Shown here: piece after piece, positions 35,865 to 43,053 of the stretch
Layout: every line of letters begins with the position of its first letter
Position numbering within the stretch: position 1 is the first letter of the stretch
Source of the DNA: Microbispora rosea
Lineage (GTDB): Bacteria; Actinomycetota; Actinomycetes; Streptosporangiales; Streptosporangiaceae
DNA length: 64,000 bases
Reading direction: 5' to 3'
NCBI RefSeq assembly: GCF_900156315.1
Contig: NZ_FTNI01000031.1
Location: 54,058-118,057, forward strand
The notes under the pieces: model-generated
The model's database searches: none
The model's input: the letters and a program-made list of their open reading frames with translations, nothing else
What the model was told of the DNA's origin: nothing
Translations under genes and position numbers: made by a program

Positions 35865-37451
35865 GTGGACGAGAAGAAGTACGACGTGGTCGTGGTGGGC
35901 GGCGGCGCCGCGGGGCTCAGCGGCGCCCTGGCGCTGGCGCGGGCCCGGCGGTCGGTCCTGGTGGTGGACGCGGGAGAGCCGCGCAACGCGCCGGCCGCGC
36001 ACATGCACAACTACCTGGGCCTGGACGGCACGCCGCCCGCGGAACTGCGGGCGGCCGGGCGCGAGGAAGTGATCGGTTACGGCGGCGAGGTCGTCGCCGG
36101 GCGGGCCGAGGCGGCCGTCCGGGACGGGGACGACTTCCTCGTGACGCTGGACGACGGCCGTGCCGTCCGGGCCCGCCGGCTGCTGGTGGCGACCGGGGCC
36201 GTGGACGAGTTGCCCGGTGTGCCGGGCCTGGCCGAGCGGTGGGGCCGCGACGTGCTGCACTGCCCGTACTGCCACGGGTGGGAGGTCCGCGACCGGCGCA
36301 TCGGCGTGCTGGCAACCGGGCCGCTCGCCGTCGAGCAGGCCCTGCTGTGGCGGCAGTGGAGCGATGACGTGGTGTTCCTGACCCACCACCGCCCCGCGCC
36401 GTCGGAGGAGGAGGCCGAGCGGCTCGCCGCGCGCAGGATTCCGGTCGCCGACAGCCCCGTCACGGGGATCGAGGTGACCGGCGACGCGCTCAGCGGGGTG
36501 CGGCTGGCCTCCGGCGAGGTCGTCGCGCTCGACGCGCTCGTCGTCGGCGTGCCGCTCGCCGCCCGGTCCGGGGTGCTGGAATCGCTCGGGCTCAAGCCGG
36601 TCGAGGTGGAGCTCGGCGGCCACCCGGCGGGGACCAGGATCGCCGCGGAGCCGACCGGCGCGACCGCCGTGCCCGGTGTCTATGTGGCGGGGAACGTGAC
36701 GGACGTGCGCGCCGTCGTGATCGCGTCCGCCGCCGCGGGCCTGGCCGCGGGCGCGGCGATCAACATGGATCTCATCGCCGAGGAGACCCGGGAGGCCGTC
36801 GCGGCCTACCGGGACGAGATGCGCACGTTGTTCGAGGAGGCCGCCTGGGAGGAGCGCTACCGTTCCCGGCCGGCGATCTGGAGCGGCCGCCCGAATCCGC
36901 AGCTCGTCGCCGAGGCCGCGCAGCTGCCCGCGGGCCGGGCTCTCGACGTCGGCAGCGGCGAGGGCGCCGACGCCGTCTGGCTCGCGGCAAGGGGCTGGCG
37001 GGTGACGGGAGTCGACATCTCCGCCACGGCGCTGGAGCGGGCCGCCGCCCACGCCGCCGACGCGGGCGCGGGCGTCGCGGACCGCACCGAGTGGGTGCGC
37101 GCGGACCTGCGCGACCACGCGGTTCCCGAGGGCGCGTACGACCTGGTGTCCGCGCAGTACATGCACCTGCCGGATGAGGCCAGGCGGACGCTGTTCGCCC
37201 GGCTGGCGGCCGCGGTGGCCCCGGGCGGCACCCTGCTGATCGTCGGGCACCACCCGTCCGATCTGCTGACCAGGGTCCGGCAGATGCACTTCCCGCAGAT
37301 GATGTTCACCGCCGAGGAGGTCGCGGCGTCGCTCGATCCGGCCGAGTGGGAGATCGCGGCGGCCGAGGCCCGGCCGCGCACCGCCGTGGACCCGGAGGGC
37401 CGCGAGGTCACGAGCCGCGACGCCGTCCTGGTCGCCCGCCGCCGCGCCTGA
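35865..37451 (+). CDS. Fusion protein: thioredoxin-reductase-like FAD oxidoreductase + SAM methyltransferase
   Basis: A 528-residue two-domain protein. Residues 1-300 are a TrxR-like flavoprotein: VVVGGGAAGLSGALAL (FAD), CPYCHGWEVRD (CxxC near 132-135), a short NAD(P) region and GVYVAGNVTDVRAVVIASAAAGLAAG. Residues 325-528 are a class I SAM methyltransferase: ALDVGSGEGADAVWLAARGWRVTGVDIS, then an ADLRD strand and the PEGAYDLVSAQYMHLP loop. The linker shows no stop or frameshift. GTG 35865 follows GGAGG with 5-nt spacing and is preferred over ATG 35844. A GGGAAG-type second dinucleotide motif is not clear. Joint reduction and methylation of a thiol or metal(loid) is an inference. Confidence 0.85.
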   Translation: MDEKKYDVVVVGGGAAGLSGALALARARRSVLVVDAGEPRNAPAAHMHNYLGLDGTPPAELRAAGREEVIGYGGEVVAGRAEAAVRDGDDFLVTLDDGRAVRARRLLVATGAVDELPGVPGLAERWGRDVLHCPYCHGWEVRDRRIGVLATGPLAVEQALLWRQWSDDVVFLTHHRPAPSEEEAERLAARRIPVADSPVTGIEVTGDALSGVRLASGEVVALDALVVGVPLAARSGVLESLGLKPVEVELGGHPAGTRIAAEPTGATAVPGVYVAGNVTDVRAVVIASAAAGLAAGAAINMDLIAEETREAVAAYRDEMRTLFEEAAWEERYRSRPAIWSGRPNPQLVAEAAQLPAGRALDVGSGEGADAVWLAARGWRVTGVDISATALERAAAHAADAGAGVADRTEWVRADLRDHAVPEGAYDLVSAQYMHLPDEARRTLFARLAAAVAPGGTLLIVGHHPSDLLTRVRQMHFPQMMFTAEEVAASLDPAEWEIAAAEARPRTAVDPEGREVTSRDAVLVARRRA

Positions 37452-37486
37452 GTCTCAGCGTGGGCCGGCTGGTCGGAGTGGGGCGG

Positions 37487-38167
37487 TCAGGGCCGGTCCA
37501 CGATGCCGCGCCAGCGCCTGACGAGGTCCGGGTCGACCGGCTCCCGCCACGAGCCCCGGACGGCGGTGCCCACATGGAAGGCGCGGATGCCGTAGTCGAG
37601 CAGCACCGGCACGTGCTCCTCGCGCAGGCCGCCACCGGCGAGCACGAGCGAGGCGTCCCCCGCCTCGGCCCGCGCGCGTAACACCCCGAGGCCGCTGCCG
37701 ACGCCCTCGGGCGAGCCGGACGTGAGGACGGTCGCCAGGTTCGGCAGCAGCCGTACGGCACGCCAGGCGGCCCGGACGTCGGCGGCGTTGTCCACGGCGC
37801 GGTGGAAGGTCCAGGGCAGCGGCGAGACCGCGTGGATCAGCGCGTCCGTCGCCTCCCTGTCGACCGACCCGTCCCCGGACAGGAAGCCGAAGACGAAGCC
37901 CGCCGCACCGGCCTCGGCGAGTTCCTTGACATGGCCGCGCAGCCGGTCGAGCTCCTCCGGGGTCACGGTGAACCCGGCGTTGCAGCGGAGCATGACCATC
38001 TGCGGCAGCCCGCACTCGCGCGCGATCGCGGCGACGAGGTCCGCCGAGGGGGTGAGCCCGCCCGCGCCCATGTCGGACACGACTTCCAGGCGGTCCGCTC
38101 CGCCCTCCTCGGCGGCCACGGCGTCACGCACGTCGAGCGCGATCACTTCAAGGAGGGATCCCGTCAT
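37487..38167 (-). CDS. cutC: Copper homeostasis protein CutC
   Basis: A 226-residue TIM-barrel protein with the CutC core LEVIALDVRDAVAAEEGGADRLEVVSDMGAGGLTPS, MLRCNAGF, GFVFGFLSGDGSVD and TFHRAVDNA. It is linked to copper tolerance in bacteria, though the catalytic role is unsettled. The usual conserved His/Cys positions are partly present (TFHRA, LRCNAG). It stands alone between the fusion gene (convergent) and a GNAT gene. Confidence 0.93.
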   Translation of the reverse strand: MTGSLLEVIALDVRDAVAAEEGGADRLEVVSDMGAGGLTPSADLVAAIARECGLPQMVMLRCNAGFTVTPEELDRLRGHVKELAEAGAAGFVFGFLSGDGSVDREATDALIHAVSPLPWTFHRAVDNAADVRAAWRAVRLLPNLATVLTSGSPEGVGSGLGVLRARAEAGDASLVLAGGGLREEHVPVLLDYGIRAFHVGTAVRGSWREPVDPDLVRRWRGIVDRP

Positions 38168-38218
38168 GAAGTGAACAGTATCCGGTCCCTTTGCGGCGCC
38201 TCACGGCATCCGCCCTGT

Positions 38219-38872
38219 TCAGCACTCGATCAACTCGTTGTGCGAGGTGATGTCAAGAACTTTCCAGGCTTGCGTCGCATGTCCCGAGCGCTGGGCCGGC
38301 ACCGCCGGCGTGCGGTTATAGGACAACGCGGCCGGGATCACGGCGCTGGCATCCCGCTCGAACAGCGCGCCGGAGGCCCGGTGCGGCAGGTCGATTGTGC
38401 GGACGTGCCGGAAGCCCGCCTTCCGGTAGTACGACTGCAGGCGGGCGTTGTCCTTGGCGCAGTCCAGCCGCAGGTACGGCCGGTCGTGAGCGGCGGCCCG
38501 CAGGGCGGCCCAGTCGAGCAGCACCTCCCCCAGGCCCTGGCCGGAGCAGGTCCTGTTCACGGCGAGCTTGTGGACGTAGAGCGCGTCGCCTGGGCGGTCG
38601 GCGGGGGTCCAGAACTCCGGGTCGGCATGGCCGTCCACTGCGATCGTCGCGGCCGGCAGCGGGGAGCCGGCGTCCAGGAGGTACATGACGCCCTCACCGA
38701 TCAGCGGTTCGATGCGCTCGGCGGGGAATCCCCCGGCGGGCCACTGCCGCACGCCGAGACCGTTCAGCCACCCGGCGGTGCGCGTCAGCAGGGCGAGGAC
38801 CCCCTTCAGGTCGGCCGGGGTGGCGCGACGCAGCGTGAGTTCCGTAACAAGATCCAGGGTGTTCGCGGGCAT
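38219..38872 (-). CDS. GNAT-family N-acetyltransferase
   Basis: A 217-residue acetyltransferase with LTLRRATPADLKGVLALL at the start and motif A VHKLAVNRTCSGQGLGEVLLDWA (SGQGLG). Motif B is RLDCAKDNARLQSYYRKAGFRHV, typical of GNAT proteins acting on small amines. The last 50 residues are extra and not family-typical. ATG 38872 follows AAAGGAA; the frame opens at 38911. Confidence 0.87.
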   Translation of the reverse strand: MPANTLDLVTELTLRRATPADLKGVLALLTRTAGWLNGLGVRQWPAGGFPAERIEPLIGEGVMYLLDAGSPLPAATIAVDGHADPEFWTPADRPGDALYVHKLAVNRTCSGQGLGEVLLDWAALRAAAHDRPYLRLDCAKDNARLQSYYRKAGFRHVRTIDLPHRASGALFERDASAVIPAALSYNRTPAVPAQRSGHATQAWKVLDITSHNELIEC

Positions 38873-39088
38873 GCCTGATTCCTTTCGTGCCGACGGCGGC
38901 GATTTGATCACAAAGAGTGACGGCTGGATGCCGTACAGCGTCCGTCCGGAGACGGCGGGCCACGCTAGGGCGCGCGGGTGCGGCGCGGTCCCCTGCCGGG
39001 GTCAGGATGGGAATCGCGGGAGCGGCCCTCCGGAGGAGGGCCCGGCGGCCGGGGACGCCCGCTCAGGCCAGGGGGCGTCCGGGCCTCG

Positions 39089-39841
39089 TCAATGACGTTC
39101 CAGCTCGTATCGGATCAGATGCTTGTCGGCGGGCAGCACGGACACGGCGACGCGGACGGGCGTGTCGTCGGCGTCGTAGCCGACCCGGGTGTGGACGACG
39201 ACCGGAGTGCCGGGCTCCAGCTGGAGCCGTGACGACTCGTCAGAGGTCGGCATGCGGGCCGACAGGTCGTCGATCACACGGACCTGGAGATGGCCCAACT
39301 CCTCCAGCACCCGGTTGGCCCCGCGCGTGATGTCGCCGGGCCGGGCGATCTCGGAGTCCCCCACGATCTCCAGGGGGAAGTAGGAGTCCAAGGTGTTGTA
39401 CGGCTGGCCGTCCACGAAGCGCAGCCGGCGGCGCACGACGGCCAGGGCGCCGTCGGCGAGGGCGAGCCGGGTGGCCACGTCCTCGGGCGGCTCGACGATC
39501 GAGACCTCGATCCTCTGGTCCGCCGTACGACCCTCGGAGCGGACGGCGTGGACGAACGTGTCGAACCGCCGCCCCTCCTGGTCGTACGGGAGGAACTCGT
39601 CCTGGGGGCGCATGAGGAGCGGACGGCGCTCGCGTACGAACGTTCCACGCCGGCGCATCCGCAGGATGAGACCCTCGTTCTCCAGCTCACCCAGGGCCAG
39701 CCGTACGGTGTTGCGGCTGACGCCGTGCGCCTCCATGAGGTCGGCCTCGGTCGGAATCTGGTCGCCTGGCGCGAGTTCGCCCGCGTAGATGGCCCTGCGT
39801 ACTTCCGCGGCCACCTGCTGGTAGAGCGACGATCGTGCCAT
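39089..39841 (-). CDS. GntR-family regulator with UTRA effector domain
   Basis: A 250-residue regulator. The winged helix is at 1-75 (YQQVAAEVRRAIYAGELAPGDQIPTEADLMEAHGVSRNTVRLALGELENEGLILRMRRRGTFV). The UTRA ligand-binding domain is at about 90-245. HutC-subfamily members sense sugars, amino acids or antibiotics. ATG 39841 has GAGG upstream. A perfect TTTGTTccAACAAA dyad lies 18 bp upstream of its start, suggesting autoregulation. The divergent small-protein gene at 39977 is the probable other target. Confidence 0.93.
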   Translation of the reverse strand: MARSSLYQQVAAEVRRAIYAGELAPGDQIPTEADLMEAHGVSRNTVRLALGELENEGLILRMRRRGTFVRERRPLLMRPQDEFLPYDQEGRRFDTFVHAVRSEGRTADQRIEVSIVEPPEDVATRLALADGALAVVRRRLRFVDGQPYNTLDSYFPLEIVGDSEIARPGDITRGANRVLEELGHLQVRVIDDLSARMPTSDESSRLQLEPGTPVVVHTRVGYDADDTPVRVAVSVLPADKHLIRYELERH

Positions 39842-39859
39842 CTTTCCTCAATCCACCCT

Positions 39860-39873
39860 TTTGTTCCAACAAA
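39860..39873. promoter_or_regulatory. GntR-type operator
   Basis: TTTGTTCCAACAAA is a perfect 14-bp dyad upstream of gntR. A related half-site, TTGGTACAAAT (39945-39955), overlaps the likely transcription start of the divergent small-protein gene. The same regulator could thus control both directions. Confidence 0.55.
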
Positions 39874-39907
39874 TCTAGAGGATCTCGGTCTACTGGGAAA
39901 CAACCCC

Positions 39908-39937
39908 TTGACCAGAGCCCACCCAGCCGCGCATTAT
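39908..39937 (+). promoter_or_regulatory. Promoter of the small-protein gene
   Basis: TTGACC (39908-39913) and CATTAT (39932-39937) are separated by 18 bp on the plus strand, 40 bp upstream of a GTG with a good SD. This is one of the better consensus-like promoters in the window. Confidence 0.55.
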
Positions 39938-39976
39938 CCAAACGTTGGTACAAATCCATCCAATGGAGGTGGGCAC

Positions 39977-40198
39977 GTGAGGGCGGTCGGTGCGAGAACG
40001 CCGAAGTCGCCCTGGCGCGAGCCCCCGGCCCAGACCCAGACCTATCAGAGCGACGGGAACGACATGTCAGAGCTGTCGGTATCCACCGACATGACCGCCT
40101 TGTGCGGGAACGGCGTGACATGCCCGAGCACGCGGTACCACCGCACGCCGGAGCGGCCGGTCGAGAAGGGCCGCTCCCCACGGACTCCGTGCGAATGA
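39977..40198 (+). CDS. Small cysteine-containing protein of unknown function
   Basis: A 73-residue frame starting with GTG 39977, 7 nt after GGAGG. An internal ATG at 40062 would give 46 residues. The region TALCGNGVTCPS has two Cys spaced by five residues. It resembles, from memory, the LCGNG-x-TCP motif of short actinobacterial proteins encoded near regulators; I cannot confirm a family. The tail is basic and ends PCE. It has its own promoter, an operator-like site and a strong downstream hairpin, all consistent with a real, regulated transcript divergent from gntR. No membrane segment or signal peptide is visible. Confidence 0.5.
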   Translation: MRAVGARTPKSPWREPPAQTQTYQSDGNDMSELSVSTDMTALCGNGVTCPSTRYHRTPERPVEKGRSPRTPCE

Positions 40199-40205
40199 AC
40201 GAGGT

Positions 40206-40290
40206 CTCGACCCCAACCCTCGCCGGGGTCGAGGTCTCGCGCCGGGGCGGAGCGCGTCCTGGCGGGTCCCCCACGCCCGCCAGGACGCGC
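40206..40290 (+). terminator. Double hairpin after the small-protein gene
   Basis: The first stem CTCGACCCC/GGGGTCGAG (40206-40214/40225-40233) is flanked by direct repeats GAGGTCTCG. The second stem GCGCGTCCTGGCGGG/CCCGCCAGGACGCGC (40252-40266/40276-40290) is a perfect 15 bp with a 9-nt loop. No T-tract follows. Together they should end transcription of the small gene before the flavin reductase. Confidence 0.65.
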
Positions 40291-40370
40291 CACCGTTAGG
40301 CACGCACAGGGAATGCATCGGCTCCGGCCCTCCTTGACTTCATGGGGAGGCGACCGAGGAGGCACGTGCG

Positions 40371-40904
40371 ATGAGCATCCCTGTGTCCCGGAGGGTCGGC
40401 CCTGACGGCGCCAGGAGGATTCCGGCCGTCAATCCCCAGCACTTCAGGAACATCCTCGGCAGGTACGCCACCGGCGTCGTGGCCGTCACCGCGATCGACC
40501 CGGAGACCGGGGAGCCGTGCGGCCTGGCCGTCAACTCCTTCACGTCCGTGAGCCTCGATCCGCCGCTGGTGTCGTTCTGCGTCTCGCGGGACAGCACGAG
40601 CTGGCCGCGGCTGAGGGCCGCGACCGCCCTGTGCGTCAACGTGCTCGCCGACCACCAGCGGCAGGTGTGCGATCAGCTCGCCGCGAAGGGCGGGGACAAG
40701 TTCGGCGGGCTGTCGTGGGCCCTGTCCCCCGGCGGCGCGCCCGTGCTGGACGGCGCGCTCGCCTGGATCGACTGCACCGTGGACGCGGAGCACCCGGCCG
40801 GCGACCACGTGATCGTGGTCACCCGGGTCACCGGGCTCGACCGCCACGACGACGGCGGCCCGCTGGTGTTCTTCCGCGGAGCGTACGGAGGCTTCCGGGC
40901 CTGA
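40371..40904 (+). CDS. Flavin reductase-like (FMN-binding split-barrel) protein
   Basis: A 177-residue split-barrel flavoprotein of the HpaC/flavin-reductase group. The core is HFRNILGRYATGVVAVTAID...GLAVNSFTSVSLDPPLVSFCVSRDSTSWPRLR, plus a late GDHVIVVTRVTGLD and PLVFFRGAYGGF. It supplies reduced FMN or FAD to a partner monooxygenase, or reduces substrates directly. No two-component monooxygenase is adjacent. The ATG at 40371 lies behind a GGAGGC at about 40357. The SDR gene begins 31 bp downstream. Confidence 0.9.
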   Translation: MSIPVSRRVGPDGARRIPAVNPQHFRNILGRYATGVVAVTAIDPETGEPCGLAVNSFTSVSLDPPLVSFCVSRDSTSWPRLRAATALCVNVLADHQRQVCDQLAAKGGDKFGGLSWALSPGGAPVLDGALAWIDCTVDAEHPAGDHVIVVTRVTGLDRHDDGGPLVFFRGAYGGFRA

Positions 40905-40910
40905 CGCGGA

Positions 40911-40929
40911 ACCGACCGGTCGGTATGCT
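40911..40929 (+). promoter_or_regulatory. TetR-type operator with -10 box before the SDR gene
   Basis: ACCGACCGGTCGGT (40911-40924) is a perfect 14-bp palindrome directly followed by TATGCT (40924-40929). The SDR ATG at 40936 is only 6-7 nt from the -10 box, which fits a leaderless mRNA. A TetR-family repressor here would block the promoter; that regulator is not adjacent. Confidence 0.6.
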
Positions 40930-40935
40930 GCCCGT

Positions 40936-41691
40936 ATGACTCTGTTCTCGGTGGAAGGCAAGACGGTCGTCGTCACGGGCGGGTCCCGGGGCATCGGGAA
41001 GATGATCGCGCGGGGGTTCCTCGACGCGGGCGCCACCGTCTACATCTCCTCGCGGAAGAAGGACGAGCTGGAGGCCACGGCCGCCGAGCTGGGCTGCCAC
41101 GCCGTCCAGGCGGACCTGTCCACCCCCGACGGCGTCGAGACGCTGGCGCAGGCGGTGTCGGAGCGGGAGAGCCGGCTCGACGTGCTCGTCAACAACGCCG
41201 GGGCGAGCTGGGGCGCGCCGCTGGAGGAGTATCCGGAGCACGCGTTCGACAAGCTCTGGAACATCAACGTCAAGGGCGTCTTCTTCCTCACCCGCCGCTT
41301 TCTGCCCCTGCTGCGCGCCGCCGCGTCGCCCGACGACCCGGCCCGCGTGATCAACGTGGGGTCGATCGACGGGCTCCGGGTGCCGTTCATGGAGAACTAC
41401 GCGTACTCGGCGGCCAAGGCGGGCGTCCACATGCTGACCCGGCATCTGGCCCGCCGGCTCGCCCCGGAGTCGATCACGGTCAACGCGATCGCGCCCGGGC
41501 CGTTCGAGTCGAAGATGATGGCCTTCGCGCTCGACGACCCCCAGACGCGCGGCGCGATCGAGAGCAACGTCCCACTGGGCCGCATCGGCAGGCCCGATGA
41601 CATGGCCGGCGCGGCCGTTTTCCTGGCCTCCCGCGCCGGCTCCTACCTGACCGGCGCCGTGATCCCGGTCGACGGAGGCATCTCCGCCTAG
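40936..41691 (+). CDS. SDR-family oxidoreductase (RhlG/FabG-like)
   Basis: A 251-residue short-chain dehydrogenase. TGGSRGIGKMIARGF is the NADP-binding TGxxxGxG. VNNAGASWG, the catalytic Ser in NVGSIDGLRVP and YAYSAAKAGVH (Tyr-x3-Lys) are all present, and it ends GAVIPVDGGISA. PFESKMMAFAL resembles RhlG-type beta-ketoacyl reductases. It probably acts on an acyl or keto substrate with NADPH. No SD precedes the ATG; leaderless translation is likely. Confidence 0.93.
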   Translation: MTLFSVEGKTVVVTGGSRGIGKMIARGFLDAGATVYISSRKKDELEATAAELGCHAVQADLSTPDGVETLAQAVSERESRLDVLVNNAGASWGAPLEEYPEHAFDKLWNINVKGVFFLTRRFLPLLRAAASPDDPARVINVGSIDGLRVPFMENYAYSAAKAGVHMLTRHLARRLAPESITVNAIAPGPFESKMMAFALDDPQTRGAIESNVPLGRIGRPDDMAGAAVFLASRAGSYLTGAVIPVDGGISA

Positions 41692-41695
41692 ATTC

Positions 41696-42193
41696 ATGCG
41701 TATGTGGCAGGTGGCGGTGTGCGGGCCGGGCGAGTGCACCCCGCAGGAGGCCGAGGCGGCCCGCGCCGTGGGCCGCCTGCTGGCCGAGCGCGGCGCGGTC
41801 GTGCTGTGCGGCGGGTACGGCGGGGTGATGGCCGCCGCGGCGGCGGGCGCGCGGGAGGCCGGAGGCGTCGTGGTCGGCGTCCTGTCCGGCCGGGACCGCG
41901 CCGGGGCGAGCCCGGACCTCACCGTGGCCCTGCCCACCGGCCTGGGCGAGGCCCGCAACGCGCTGATCGTGCGGGCCGCCGACGCGGTGGTCGTCGTCGG
42001 CGGCTCCTGGGGCACGCTTTCCGAGCTGGCGCTCGCCCAGCGAGGCGGCACGCCCGTGATCGCCCTTGGCGGGTGGCGGGTCCTCGACGCCGAGGGCCGT
42101 CCCGTGCCCGGTCCGGTGGCCGCCGCCGATCCGGCCGACGCCGTACGGCTGGCGCTGGACGCCGCGGGACGGGCGGGCCCGCTCAGCCCTTGA
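41696..42193 (+). CDS. TIGR00725/LOG-like (SLOG superfamily) protein
   Basis: A 165-residue Rossmann-like protein. VAVCGPGECTPQEAEAARAVGRLLAERGAVVLCGGYGGVMAAAAAGAREAGG has the nucleotide-binding GGYGGVM. VVVVGGSWGTLSELALA replaces the PGGxGTxxE motif of lysine-decarboxylase-like LOG enzymes, so the Pro is missing. Relatives bind nucleotides or hydrolyse cytokinin ribotides; the function of this subgroup is unknown. It starts 4 bp after the SDR stop and overlaps the convergent ATP-grasp gene by 11 bp. Confidence 0.85.
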   Translation: MRMWQVAVCGPGECTPQEAEAARAVGRLLAERGAVVLCGGYGGVMAAAAAGAREAGGVVVGVLSGRDRAGASPDLTVALPTGLGEARNALIVRAADAVVVVGGSWGTLSELALAQRGGTPVIALGGWRVLDAEGRPVPGPVAAADPADAVRLALDAAGRAGPLSP

Positions 42194-43007
42194 GCATCTC
42201 GGCGAGGGTCTCGGCGAACAGGTCGGGCGCGGCCAGTTCCTCCCGCAGGAACAGGTAGGGCTCGGTGAGCTCCAGCTCGATCAGGACCGGCTCGCCGTCC
42301 GGCATCCGCACCAGGTCCACCCGGGCGTACAGCAGGGTCTCCGGCACGGCGGCCAGGACCCGCTCGGCGAGGGCGAACTGGTCGTCGTCCGGGTCGCGCA
42401 GCGTGGCGCGGTTGTCCGCGGTCTCCGCCACCCCGGTGAGCATCGGGTGCCGCCGTACGGCGTGGCTGAACTGGCCGCCGAAGTACAGCAGCGACAGCTC
42501 CCCCTCCTGCTCGACCGACGGGATGTACGGCTGCACCATGACCGTGCGGCCCGCGGCGAGCAGCGTCGCCGCGTGGCTCTGGGCGGCGGTCCGGTCCGCG
42601 GTGCGGATGGTGTCGCGCGCCCCCGCCGAGATGGCGGGCTTCACCACGTACTCGTCCCATTCGGGCAGGTCAGTGCCCGGCTCCGCCCAGTGGGTGGGGA
42701 CGGTGGGCACACCGAGTGTGCGCAGGTAGGTCTTGTCGGTGTTCCGCTCGATCACCCTCGCCGGGTTGAACAACCGCGTCGCCGACTCCACCCGGTGGGC
42801 CCAGGCGACGAACTCGTCACGGTGCAGGATGTAGTCCCAGGGGGAGCGGACCACGGCCGCGTCGAAGTCCGACCAGTCGACGTGGGGATCCTTCCAGTTC
42901 ACCGGCGAGCCCTCGATGCCGGCCCCGAGCCAGGCGGTGAGGGCGATCTCCCGCTCGTCGTCCTGCTCGGCGGCAGGATGGTCCGTGGTGACGTAGGCGA
43001 CCTTCAT
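42183..43007 (-). CDS. ATP-grasp domain protein (RimK/glutathione-synthetase-like)
   Basis: A 274-residue ATP-grasp ligase. It has an N-terminal preATP-grasp half (VAYVTTDHPAAEQDDEREIALTAWL...DAAVVRSPWDYI) and NTDKTYLRTLGVPTVPT. The ATP lysine is in DEYVVKPAISAGARDT. VMVQPYIPSVEQEGELSLLYFGGQFSHAVRR is next, and the metal-binding end is LYARVDLVRMPDGEPVLIELELTEPYLF. The family joins a carboxylate to an amine or thiol through an acyl phosphate. The substrate is unknown. It follows nagZ after 46 bp on the same strand. Confidence 0.88.
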   Translation of the reverse strand: MKVAYVTTDHPAAEQDDEREIALTAWLGAGIEGSPVNWKDPHVDWSDFDAAVVRSPWDYILHRDEFVAWAHRVESATRLFNPARVIERNTDKTYLRTLGVPTVPTHWAEPGTDLPEWDEYVVKPAISAGARDTIRTADRTAAQSHAATLLAAGRTVMVQPYIPSVEQEGELSLLYFGGQFSHAVRRHPMLTGVAETADNRATLRDPDDDQFALAERVLAAVPETLLYARVDLVRMPDGEPVLIELELTEPYLFLREELAAPDLFAETLAEMLKG

Positions 43008-43053
43008 TACGCTCCCGTTCGCATGTCAGCAGTGACCAATGCTATGGGCAGTG

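Noticed and set aside
34443..37289. 948-codon minus-strand frame
   Set aside because: Runs antisense through the aldolase and the flavoprotein-methyltransferase fusion; both have clear motifs on the plus strand.
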